Shown here piece by piece: positions 20,445 to 31,559 of a stretch of 64,000 bases of DNA (its first letter is position 1; every line of letters starts with the position of its first letter). Source of the DNA: Diplosphaera chodatii. Taxonomy: Eukaryota > Chlorophyta > Trebouxiophyceae > Prasiolales > Stichococcaceae. Where the stretch lies: assembly GCA_032358165.1 (NCBI GenBank), contig JAALGY010000020.1, positions 2,170,001 through 2,234,000 of the forward strand. The letters are read 5' to 3'. The translations under genes were made by a program, and so were the position numbers. A model generated the notes under the pieces. The model searched no databases. It was not told the DNA's origin and saw only the letters and a program-made list of their open reading frames with translations.

Positions 20445-23400
20445 AGTCAGGTTGGGCGCGTCTCCGGGCTGTTAGCTGCGTGTCTGCGGCCGACTGCCCA
20501 TCCGGGACGTCCAACTGGGCTTTACAGTCATATTGCGTGCCCGCGACGATGCTTCCTGTCCCATCGGGCTGCTACTAGAAGGATTGCCTCCATGCACATC
20601 CATCAGATGCGATGCCCAGGTTCCATCGGTTGCATGAGAGAGCTGTCAAGCGAGCAAACAAGGCTTCCGCGTAATGCCATCACCCCCTGTAGGCCCTTTT
20701 ACGTGCGGGCAACATTGGCACGTCGCAAAGCTGAAGCATTACATTGCACAACGCCCTGCGCTGCACATGCGCTTTCAGTGTTGGGAACCAGCATGGAAGC
20801 AGCTGCTGCTGTCAGCAAAGGCCTGAAACTGCCCACAGCAGATTGTCAGCTCCAGAAGCACCCGCAGATTGCTGGCGTGTAGCAGGTGCAGCACTGAGCA
20901 TCAGCGCCATGGACGATCCACCACCGACAGCCGCAACCAGGCCAGCTGCTGTTGCAACTGTTGCCCTGTAACCGTTCAGACCCTACAGATACACACTCAC
21001 AAAGTGTCCCGTTGCTTCTCAGTATGTGGCAGCCTCACTGTCATATGTACCAGCAGCGCAACATGCGTCAAGCTGCAACATACATCTACGCCAATGCTTG
21101 CACCTGCCATTTGGCTGCACCTCTCTCCTCTCTACGATGTCCAGCTGCCTCTGCACGGGCAGCGAAAGTTTCAGCTGCTTTTGCCTACAGACTGTACAGC
21201 ACCCCTGAGTGCACATGGGATGGTCCTGTGCGGACGCTTGTACGCCTAACATGAAGTCATGGCTGAACGCGAGCAGCTGAAGTGTTGTTGCTAAAGTGTT
21301 GCTGGTGCACGTGAATTGCATGTGCGGCCTGCAACACCATTGCTGGTTGCCAGCGGAAGACAACCTGCACCTGGACTGGCTTCAGTAGTCGGTGCTCTCT
21401 AACCACACCGCTTGTTCCCTGCTGATATCGGTTGATTGCGTGGCGCTACGCTGTACGGGACACCTCTCAAAGTGTCTACTTGAAAGCCTGCTGCTGGGTT
21501 CCTTCCACCTGCATCATGCAGACCACAAGCTCTTTGTGCAGTAGAGTGCAATTCGTAAGTGTGCACGTGTGGCACACCCTGAGGCTATAGTGCCTGCAGG
21601 CAGGCGAGTGACCTGAGAAAGGTCATCGCTCACACACTGCCGGCAGAGCGTTGCTGTGCAGCGCAGCAGCAGCGGGTGGGAGAATCGACTCGTGCGCATA
21701 CATACACCAGAACACTCTCACGTACTCCGTACACGGTCCAGTCCTGCATGCATGAAGCCTGCACAGCAATCAGTTTTTGCGCCAGGTTGTTGACATGCTG
21801 GACATGTCACTGTGATCTGCTGAAAGAAGCGATAGATGGTACATGCATACCCAACTGCAACAAGCTCCCAGGCAAATTGTCTGCTCTCCCAATCAGATCA
21901 TACCAATCGTGATTGCAGTGAACGTCCAGCACTCACTGAATGAGGCATGCCTGGTGTCTGAAAGTCAACTGTTGACAGTAACCTCGCCACTGAGACTGCA
22001 TACGTGCATCATATTGGATATTCGGCGGTCAAGATTGTGGCAAAACCCAGGGTTTGTTGCAGTGACCTGCAGTGTAGGAGTGATCTACTGATCCGTCACA
22101 TTTGAGCATAAGAACAGGCAGGCACAGTCACCGCACTATGTGAAGTCGCACATGCACTTCTCAGACCACTACTGATGGGGTTGTTGTTAACGGTGGACAC
22201 CAGCGTTGCGACATATATAGCAGTGAAAGCAGGTGCCCTGCTGGCATCTCACCATGACATCGACAACAGTAACCAGCAGCAGAGCAGGGCGGTATATGCT
22301 TGATGACGGAGATCTCTGCTACGCTGGGATTGCTAGCAGGCAAGTGTCCTGCTTTGCCGCAAGTGGCGACGGTGCAGCGTCTACATTGTGCGCAGGGGCG
22401 TCAGCGGTGATACAGTTGTATGCGCAGCATACAACGGATAACGAGTAGCAGCAATCAACGGAGTGCGATGTGAGGCATGTCATGAGCAGGCATCGGCATT
22501 GCTGGTTACAAGTGGACCCCTGAATACTCCTGCATGCAACCTCGTGCTAGCTGACAGTCCTGTTCGCATAACCATCAGACTGCAGGCTGGCAATGGCACA
22601 TCCGGTCGGCAGCGCCCCAACAAAGGACATGGCCAAGATGCTGCTCCTGCGTTCCTCCTACAGTGGCCGCGCCTTCACAGCTTCCACCAAAGTAAGGTTT
22701 GAGCTGTCGAATGTCCAGGTGATTCAGAGAGTGATACGTTCACCACGGGGATGGACACCCGATGGATTGCGACATGACCTGCTATGTGCTCAGCTGGAAC
22801 CATGCCTGCAGGTAGATACGACTGTTCCCGTCCACCAGCGTCAGTGAAACATCAGATGCAGCATTGCTTGTGGAGCTAGCACATGTAATGCTCGAGGACA
22901 TAGCGGAACGCCGTGCGCAGTGCGCAGTGCTTGAAGCTCAGTTTGCAATGCGCAGGATGCGCTGCCTGTGAGCGCAGGGCAAAGTGCAGGCGCATGCCTG
23001 AGGACGCATTGTGTGCACGCAGAGCATGGTTCTGTTCCAGGCCATTCTACAAGGTATTCTGACACCGCCGCGCAGGTAGGAGCAAATGAGAGCCGCACAT
23101 GGCGGTCCGGCCTGTATAGTTATTTCCATCGACCATAAGTATGTGGTATCCACTGCATTGGCAGCGTCCCAGTTCGTGTCGAACATGCTGCAAACAAAGC
23201 GCTCCTCAGGTGTTGTCTTTAGGTAGCGGTAGCTCTTCCCTGGGATGCTGGGTGCCATGTGGAGCAATTGTCATAGGCTTGGCAGGTCAATATGCAAAAG
23301 CCGGCACGAATGTGTTTGGGAAGCGCTGGAACAGCGGTGAGGACAAGTTGCATGTTTGGTCCGGAGATTGAACTGCCGCTACCATGCACATCAGACCATG

Positions 23401-24561
23401 TATGCTTGTGTGTGAGTGCCGCCATTCGTATGGTGCAGGAGTGCCGAAGGGTGACTGCCGTGCACAGGTTTGCTCGTGCATCGAGTGGTCATCAATGCAT
23501 GTCTGCCACTGATCAGTTGTGACACCCCTGCTATTGCAGACCTACAGAACCATGACGCACTCCATCTGTCCGGACAAGCTGGCATGTGTAACACCACATA
23601 CAGGACAGGTGCCCTCTCCTGCACTTTGCAATGTCGTGCTGCTCCAGGACAAATACTGCTGTGCGCATGACTCCTGACAGACCACCAAATGTCATGCAGC
23701 GTCCTTAGAGCACTGATGGTTCCAAGAGAAATAGGCTGCAGACACCACTGCCTGCATCTGGCAGGTGCAATGTAGGCAGCAACGCATGCTGCAGCCGCCT
23801 GCAGCTGGCACCCACATACGACGGTGATGTTGGCGGCAGACGCGGTGCCACCTGCGAGGGCATGAGATGTTCAGTGCCCAGCAGCACATCCAGCGTTTCA
23901 GTTGCAGCAGTTTGGCACATCAAGGGCTAGCTGCTTCAATACGAATGTGGCGCACCCGTGCAACCCACCGCAATGACTCGAGGACTGCGCCTCTGCTGGC
24001 TGGCTATGCCTTGTGGAAGTGTTCAATTGATGGCAACAGCACACCTGAATGGCATTGGAAGTTGTCAACGCAGCGCATCGCACCCGCTCACACTGTGCAG
24101 CCTCGCACCCTCCCATCTAATTGCCACACCTGCTCATGTGCGCAATGGCTGCCATCATCCCTCAGAAGAGGAGAATTTGCTCTGCACAGCACTACCAGCA
24201 TGAGGTTCATGGGCACGATGCTGTACTGGCAGCATGCAAAATGTCGAAGCACAAACGAGATACACAGCTCATCAGTCTGGGAAGCTGCAGAAGTCCTATG
24301 TCATACGATAAGTGGCAGCTGCTTGCCAATGTGCAGACTGCATCATGACATATGTGGCGCACCAAGATGGTGGTGGTTCCAGGCACAGGCACAGGCACAG
24401 GCTGCGCCTCAGTCGGCACTGAAAGCCGTGACTGCCGCGAGACTGCTGCCTGACGCTGTGCTGCTCAGCTGTGCTGCTAGGTTCTCGGAATTGTACATCA
24501 GCCACGGCTAGCATTGGTGCGCTGGTGGCAATCTGCGAGGCCTGCGCAGTGCGTCAATGTA

Positions 24562-24588
24562 AAGGCTCTTCTCTGAAAGAAGAGCCTT
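24562..24588. repeat. Perfect 11-bp hairpin inside the element
   Basis: AAGGCTCTTCT (24562-24572) and its exact reverse complement (24578-24588) are separated by a 5-base loop. It lies about 270 bp inside the inner edge of the right arm. Confidence 0.85.
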
Positions 24589-24855
24589 GAGAGACACCCA
24601 ACGCTCTGCGATGTGTGGATGGCACAAGATCAGGATGCCAATGTGCACATAGGTCCGGCGGATCGCCACTCCGTGCAGTCGACGCACCTGACATCTGATG
24701 GATGTGCATAGGGCGGACCCTCGGCCAGCAGCCTGATCGGCGCATGGCGATCCAGTCAGAGTACAGGATGTGACAGAAACGCATCCTGCAGATTGCCGAG
24801 TATGCAATCAGCCAAGAGCACGCAGTATCAGCCCAAGAACGCACCCGGCCAGGGG

Positions 24856-25419
24856 CAGGGCAATGGCTTCGATGTCCATGCAAAAGCAGGCGTACGGGGC
24901 GCACAGCCGCACAGAAGGTGCTCCTGATGCCAGAACCACTCCCAGGTTGCCGCTCACCTGCTGCATTTGCCCAAGGCGCGCGCAGCACGACGCCATGCCT
25001 GACAAGCCTGCAGACCAAAAACACCCGTGCACGGCCAGCCTAGGCCCCCACCGCATGTCTCCCCGGCACAGTGCAGTCTCAGGACTGTCCAGCCTTCGCC
25101 GCTGCGGCACGCGGGGCTGTCACTGTGCGTGGGCCTCGAATGCTGCCGGTTTAGCTGCCGGAGGGTCCTCGACGCAGGACGGTATAGCGTGCCGCATCGC
25201 CGGTGCGAGAGGTCACACCCTACCAGATGGCCCCGACAAGATGGCAAAGTATGTTCTGAGACGGGTCGCGCATGTTGAGGGGCTGTGTGCTGGCGGCACT
25301 CAGCCGCGTTCGCAGCTATCAATCTGCACAGGACCAGCTATCAATCGGCACAGCCCCACTGAAATTCTGCTATCAAAACCACCCTTTCTTGCCTAGTGTT
25401 AAGGTGCCCTACATGACTG
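24856..25419 (-). repeat. Right terminal inverted repeat arm
   Basis: Partner of the left arm at 19881-20444. It ends CATGACTG at 25419, immediately followed by the second GTACGGG copy. Confidence 0.9.
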
Positions 25420-25426
25420 GTACGGG
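25420..25426. repeat. Right copy of the flanking 7-bp direct repeat
   Basis: GTACGGG directly after the right arm, identical to 19874-19880. Confidence 0.8.
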
Positions 25427-25702
25427 ATACTTTCAGATTTAACCCGTACAACCTGTAGAACTGCCCGTTCGATCGTGCCTTTTGGTGGTCATTGTTGCTG
25501 TTTCAGTCTGCACTGCTACATGGCGCACTTGCTACTCCACAGGGCAGACCCTGCATGCATGGTGCAGTTGTCCCTCTGCCAGTGGGGCCTTGTGTGCTCG
25601 AGCTGAAGCAGTCTGCGCTGCCAATGCTCACCGGCCGCGACCTCGTCGTCTGTCGGTGCAGCTAGCCTCCAGTGCTTGAAAGTACCTCGGGAGGTCTGTG
25701 CC

Positions 25703-27677
25703 ATGCATGCTGCATACAAGGCGCTGGACACATATCTGCCTTGCGACAGGCTCCCCCACGGCCCACTCGACCTTGTGCAGCTGCAGAGCCATGCTCAGAT
25801 CGTCACCGAGCAAGCTCCACACCGCGCTAAGGGTAGCAGCGGCCGCGCCACAGTTCAGCTGTACAGCATCTGCCTGCGCGCCAGCCGTGTTCAGGACCTG
25901 CTGACGGGCGAATGCAAGCGTGGCGGCTGCACCTTCATCATTCAGTCACGTCAGAAGGCTGATCCAGACAATCTGACAGCCCACACCTTCACCGATGTAG
26001 CTGTGTACCAGTGCAACCGCGGCCCAGCAGACCACAGCTGTCGCGCTCAGTCGGAGGCGGCCGGTCCAGAGCAGCAGCTTGATCAGCCGAAGCGGAAGCG
26101 CAAGTCCAAAAAGTCCATCAAGGTCGGGTTCAGCGTGCGGGAGCCGGCGTTGGCGCCGGGCCTTGTGGTCATCAAGTGGACTGTCGGCGGCACTCAGCAT
26201 GCCGGCCATGGGACAGAGGCGCACGCAGCGGAACGGGGCCTTTCTGACCTGTTCCCCACCCGCCTCTCGGAGGCCTGCCGTGCATGGGCGGCGCAGTGTC
26301 TGCTCAACGACATGACGTTTGATGCAATCCTGCAGGTGTGTCACTACATCTGCTATTGTTGCGGCTGCAGAGGAAACCTACAGGCTTGTACCCCGAGCTT
26401 GCAGAAGTCGTGCATCAACGGTGCTGTCCCGTGGCTGCAGGAGAACCACCGGCGCATCACATGTATATGCCCGACCGACGAAGAGCTGGAAGCGCACCCG
26501 CAGCTGTGGCGGGATAGGCAGCTGTGTAAAACAGACCTGTGGAACATGCGATGTCAGCAACGGAAACACAAGCAGCAGCAGCAGCAGCATGAGGAGGTGC
26601 GCACGCCAATGCATCCGTCCTGCGGCTGAGCAATCCCGCTGACTTCGATGCATGTTTCTAAGTGACCATGGCAAGAGTGCGCCGCGCTGAGCTGACGTTT
26701 CTTGTGTGCTCAGCTTTGATTTCACTCATGGGTTGCAGGCAGCTGAAGCTGTGGGCAACAACGTCGAAGCCACTGCGACACTGCCAACAAACGCTGTTGC
26801 AGAAGAGGCGCCAGCAGCAGCAGCAGCAGCACCAGCAGCCGAATCCAGCCGCCAGCACGATCTGCAGGCCGAGTTTGACCGGCAGCTGGCAGACCTCCGG
26901 CAGCTGGCCGGCTTGTCAGATGAGCTGCTGGCCGCAGCTGTGCCGCTGCTACAGGGCGGCTGCAGCTACCTGCGGCAGCGTGCAGCGCAGGAAGCAGAAG
27001 CAGGCTCGATGCACCCTGCCAGCCAGGTGATGCTGACGCAGCTCAGGCCCCACATCTGCGGCAGCAAGCGGCGTCGCCAGCCGGCCTGGTTCGGCGGGCT
27101 GGCCAGCAAACGGCCCAAGCAGCAGGAGGAGTCTGCAGCACGAGCTCGACCCTGGTCTTGGGCTGGCGCAAATGCTTCCAAGCCGGTTGGGAGTACAGAT
27201 TCGACACCTGCCTGGGGCATGGGTCACCCAGGTGGCAGCGCACCAGTCAAGAGCACCAGCGCTGCGGCGCAGCCGAGCGCTGCAAGGCAGCCACTTCTGC
27301 TGTCGGCGGGCGGCCGAGTGCAGCAGCAACCGGTGCCGCAACCAGGCTGCCTTCCGGCACCCAGTGCATCAGGTGCTCTAGTCGCAGCAGCTGCGGCGCA
27401 GCTGCTGCAGCACATGCAGCTGGGGGCCTACGCAGCTTTTGGGCCACCCGTGCAGCCTGCGCCTGCACAGCTGCCATTCGCAGCACCTTCAGTGCCGCCT
27501 GCAGACATGCTGCAGCTGTTCCAGGCCCTGCTGCTGATGGGAAGCCCAGCCGCCGCAGCACCTGCCCAACAGCGGAGATTGCCGCCTGGCATGCCAGCGC
27601 CAGTAGTGCTGCAGCAGCTGGCTGCTCTTCTGGCCCACCAGCCTACACAGCAGCAGGCTGTAGGCGGGGTCGGCTGA
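25703..27677 (+). CDS. FLYWCH/MULE-like zinc-domain protein without transposase core
   Basis: Three exons: 25703-26335, 26405-26596 and 26739-27677, closing to 587 aa. The N-terminal third reads LLTGECKRGGCTFIIQSR, then VAVYQCNRGPADHSCRA: paired Cys followed by His/Cys, as in WRKY-GCM1/FLYWCH DNA-binding folds. A nuclear-localisation-like basic run (KRKRKSKK) follows, then HAGHGTEAH and CKTDLWNMRCQQRKH, which resemble the 'HxGH' and 'kDv.Ni' blocks just N-terminal to MULE transposase domains. No DDE catalytic region follows; the last about 310 residues are Ala/Gln/Pro-rich. This suggests a domesticated transposon-derived regulator, or a host DNA-binding protein. It begins 277 bp after the mobile element but is not inside it. 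Confidence 0.62.
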
Positions 27678-28075
27678 CCGCAGACAGCCAGGTTGCCGTT
27701 AAGGGGCTCCTTTGCCGCTGGTCGTGTGTAGGGGTGCTGCCGGGTTTGCTGTCTTGTACCATAGTCATGATGGCTTCAGCTTGTATCATAAGTGTTGTCG
27801 TGCAGACAGAGCACATTCATCATGAAAGAGCACTGGTATGACATACTCGTACAGCGGCCATAGCATCTGACATCACTGTCAGCAATGCACACCACCAAGT
27901 TTTACAAAGTGTCTAGGTGCTGAGCTGCACGGTTGCAACCATGCCGCTCACTGAGTTGCACTGTCTGCTCCAGCATATCAACGGCAATGTGCCCACTGCA
28001 GACTTCAGAGGCACCGAGTTCTGCTGCGCTGATCTGTCCGATTGACTTTATTCGCCTGCCATTCAAGTGCGCTGT
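27678..28075. other. Convergent 3' region
   Basis: About 400 bp between convergent stops at 27677 and 28076. A minus-strand TGTAA lies near 27902. Nothing else was seen. Confidence 0.45.
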
Positions 28076-30594
28076 TCAAGTGCGCTTGGGGATGGCAATC
28101 GGCCCGCCGCGGCCAAGCAGCGCCCTGAACTGCGCCATCGTCGCCGCCTCCTGTAGGTCATGTTAATCAGCAGTCTCGCGCCGGGGCAACAGCCGCCACT
28201 GTCTGGCATGCATGCTAGCATCCTGGTGAGATGAAGTAGGCGCTCCAGACACTGCGTGCTTCCTACTGGGACTTCTTTCCCTCTCGAGGCAGGTGTTGCC
28301 GAGCAGGGTTCCTAATGAAGAGGTACGAATATCAGATTGGCACCTTTGCGCCAACTTCCTCCAGCCGCTGTGCATTGTCGGCTGCCCGGGCCGCACCAAA
28401 GCGCCCCCGCCGTGCTGCTGCCGCCAGTTGCCTGTGCAGGGGCTTGCACATGTCATGTCTGACTTCTATGGCGTGCAAGCAAGCTTCGTGTGTTGAGTAT
28501 AAGACGCAGGTATACAACTCACACAAATGTGGATTTTTTAGTGAACGTCTGAAACTTCATGATGTGAAGTCATTACCAGTGTGTGCCGAAATCCTTGCAA
28601 CACATTGGGCCGCACAGCTGGCAGAGCGCCTCGGCACCCCTGATGCATGACGTTGCACACACCTGGCCTGCGCTGCCTGGAAGCTGTCGCCGTCGCCGCC
28701 GCCCATTGGGTCGCCGCCCCCGGGCAGGTGCGTAACATCTGGGCTGGCCTCCCGGGCGCGCTTGTCCTCCCGCCTGGCCACCTTTGCCTCGACGCGGGCA
28801 TCCCTGCCACACAGTCAGACACAGCTTGCAGCCAGCTCAGGGAGCTTGAGCATCGATCTTGTTGCACTCCCTAGCAACAGGCCACTGTGTCACACATGTA
28901 ACTGGGTGTGGTTCGCACTCTGAACACAACTGGTGGCGAGACTGTGATGCGTGTGAACATCGGCAACATGGTACCCAACCCCGTGTGAATTGCAAGGACT
29001 GTATGCAGATGCGGATGGCCTGATGAACATGCACATCGGGCAAAACTTCGCGGTGTGCCCACCGGGTGCCGGCTGTAGCAGATGGCAGCATCTCATCCAG
29101 CAGGTCCTTCTGCTCCGCCTTCCACTTTCGCCTTTCCACGGCCCGCCCCATCGCCGCCGCTTCTGCCGCTTCCCGCTCCTCTTCGAGCGCCGCCGCCATG
29201 CCTCGCACCACATTGCCGCTGCCGCTGCCGTTGCCTGGGCAACAGATGTAAAATGTTGTCAATGTACTGCCCTGCGGCACAATGAGGTGACCCGATCTCG
29301 GGATTTTCAAAGGCATGTGTTACACCATCCACACTGGCATCATCATGCAGATTGGGACGGAAATAATACCAACGGCACCTGCTGTGGCCAGCCGGCCCCA
29401 GGCGTGCTGCGTGCGCCGCAGGCTGCCGCCGTCCACCCCCGCATACAGCCGTGCCGGCAGCTTGCGTGCATTCCACAAGCTCACGAACTCCTGCATGTGA
29501 TGAATCCCAGCTTCAGGAGATCTCCTCTGTAAATCTGAGGTGCTGCTCATACACTTCAGGTCGTGCTTGCTGCACTGCAGGTTAATGTAGTGGGGGTCAA
29601 TACAACATGCAAGGCTGTGGAGTACTGCTGTACCGTGCCAGGCTGGTGTCATCAGCTCGACAGTAGGGTGTATGGTCGTGCAAACACTCTTGTGCAATGG
29701 TCACACAGCAGATTGCTGCGCAATCCAGACAACACAGCTGTCACTGCTGGGCACCCTGAACTTGTCTCGGGACGCCTCCGCAGTCAGTTCGTTGAAGTGG
29801 ATGTGCTGCAGATCCCGCAGCCAGGCGCTGAACTCAGGGTTCTTCGCAAAGTAGTCATCTTCGCTGATGGGCGTCACCTGCAGATTGTGCTCCTATGTCG
29901 CTTGTGCGGCTGGAGTCGTGTGCTGCCAGCAGCAGCAGTCGGCATCAAGCATTAGGCACGTGGGTTTGCTGTCGCTCACCTCGACTTTGGGACCAGGCAG
30001 TGAGTTGTCCACCGAGGGCCGTGCACCGCTGTCCTCTTGCAACCCTGCTCATTGCGATAAGTGACGCTGTTACACACTCACTGCTTAGCATGAGCATCGC
30101 ATCCACTCTTGTGGAGACTTCAACGAATGCTGCACTCAAGCAATGACGCCGGGTGAGCCTCTTGACGTACGCTGCTTCAGGAACTTCTTGGCCTCTTTCA
30201 CCCGGCGTTTCTCCTCCTCTCGCTGCTTGTCTTTGTCCTTACTCTTGTCCTACACGCTTCCAATGACGCAAAAGTAATCAGTGCACCGCACCGCTGCATG
30301 CCAAGCGTAAGGTCAGCAGCTGGTTGGGCCATCGAGGTGTCACCTCACCTTCTTGTGCTTCTTCTCCTTCTGCTTATGCTCTTTCCGATTGGGCTCTGAT
30401 TCTGCGTGTTAGAATTGTATCTCATGATTGACTGTATGTTGTCGACAGTTGCTACAAGATGCCGTTGGTAGCGGCTTGTCCCAGGCACTGACATGTGGCC
30501 ATTTAGCAGGTCGACAGCCACCTGAGTCGCTGCCAGACGGTGTGATCTTGCGCTTCTTGTCCTTGTCCTTGTGTTTTGCCTTCTTCTCCCTCAT
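28076..30594 (-). CDS. SCI1: SCI1-like (style cell-cycle inhibitor 1) nuclear protein
   Basis: Ten exons on the minus strand: 30594-30522, 30401-30349, 30249-30171, 30035-29980, 29877-29755, 29490-29379, 29234-29063, 28803-28663, 28431-28344 and 28150-28076. All phases close to 323 aa. Order of segments: Lys-rich N-terminus (REKKAKHKDKDKKRK and KRRVKEAKKFLKQ); core ISEDDYFAKNPEFSAWLRD and EFVSLWNARKLPARLY; DLLDEMLPSATAGTRDARVE; REDKRAREASPDV with GGGDSF-like Gly-rich end (GGGDPMGGGDGDSF); and the tail AATMAQFRALLGRGG plus IAIPKRT. These are the conserved blocks of plant SCI1, which in tobacco restrains cell proliferation and lies in the nucleus. The poly-Lys N-terminus supports nuclear location. 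The join at 30171/30035 is the least certain splice. Confidence 0.85.
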
Positions 30595-31559
30595 CTTGTG
30601 ACTGGCGCAGCGCAAAAACAGCTAAACTTCACGTCACCTGCGGCAGCGCTTGAACACTCGGCGAAGCAGGCGCTGCAGCAGAGCAGGAGGCCTTGAAGGA
30701 GCGCACGCAGTGCTGGTGGACCAGGGCGACGCTTTGTGAAGCAGTGGTGAGCTGAAGTAGACGCAAGACACTGAACTGCCGGCCCTGTTGCAGCTGTTGC
30801 AGACATGCCAATGCTACAGGGCATGCCCTCACATTCATACATGTGCCCACAGCAAATGCCAATAGCAGCCGAGACATAGCGTATCTTCCAGTCGCAACAC
30901 GCTCGCAGACAACGGTATAACATAATCGGCGCTGTCCGGCCGTCAGATCGGCGGGCACTGGCGCTGCAGCGAAAGTGCATGTTGACATGCTGGGACAGCA
31001 GTCAATAACACACATGTGATCGCAGCTTTGGGCTGCACTGTTCACGGTGCACGTGCACAACGTGACTGCAACAGTTGCGATCAGGTAAGCAGCACAAATT
31101 CGCTCAGCATTCAACAGTATGGCACCATAAACCCGGTGTCCAGAGGCGGTGCATGTGCATATGAGCGTTGATGCAATCGCCCACCAAAGTACATGGCTAT
31201 GAATCTGCTTCATGCGATGCTAGGAGCCTGCAATGGGTCAGCATGCTCTACGGCCACAGCAAACAGCAGGGCACCGCCAAACGACATGCTCGGCGCACTA
31301 CCACCTGCAGCATCAGCGTGCCGTCGCCTCGTGGCACACACACAGATGGCTGTCGCGCCTGCATCACCCTCAACTCGGCGAGGTGGTGCTCTGTGCCGGA
31401 CAGCTGAAGTGCCGATTCACATGTCCACAACATCCACCGGCATGGCTTGCGCACTCATTTCTTGAAGTCAGCAGCGCACCATGGCTCCTGTTGCCGAGCA
31501 TGCCACTGCGGACGTATCTGCAGGTGCGGCAGACTTTACACCATCGGCGGCCGCACAGA
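30595..31559. other. Divergent intergenic region
   Basis: About 960 bp between the divergent SCI1-like and lipase starts. A minus-strand open frame of 194 codons (30629-31213) is rich in Cys, His and Thr with no domain, so I leave it out. The region should hold both promoters and possibly a 5' exon of the lipase. Confidence 0.4.

Larger units (their letters stand above)
19881..25419. mobile_element. 5.5-kb transposable element with long terminal inverted repeats, no recognised transposase
   Basis: Bounded by 564-bp inverted repeats (termini CAGTCATGTAGGG) and flanked by GTACGGG on both sides. The arms are the same length with no indel and differ by only about a dozen bases seen by eye, which implies a recent insertion. 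The interior (20445-24855) has weak coding signal. Candidate plus-strand exons are 22593-22690 (starts MAHPVGSAPTKDMAKMLLLR, ends at a gtaagg donor), a block near 23130-23212 (STALAASQFVSNMLQTKRSS) and one near 23287-23335. None matches a transposase family I know. CAG termini and a 7-8 bp duplication would suit a hAT-like or KDZ-like group, but that is a guess. It may be a non-autonomous or foldback element. Confidence 0.78.

Noticed and set aside
23867..24511. 214-codon plus-strand open frame inside the mobile element
   Set aside because: Composition is random-looking (many Ser, Cys, His, Trp), with no recognisable motif. Length alone is not evidence in GC-rich DNA.
24808..25396. Open frames of 100-208 codons in the inverted-repeat arm, conserved between both arms
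   Set aside because: Conservation between the arms is explained by their near identity; frames are open on both strands with no known domain.
19881..25419. LTR retrotransposon reading of the 20-25 kb repeats
   Set aside because: The two repeats are inverted, not direct, and no reverse transcriptase or integrase motif was seen.
30629..31213. 194-codon minus-strand open frame between SCI1 and the lipase
   Set aside because: Cys/His/Thr-rich with no domain, no splice context and a position in a divergent promoter region; most likely chance.
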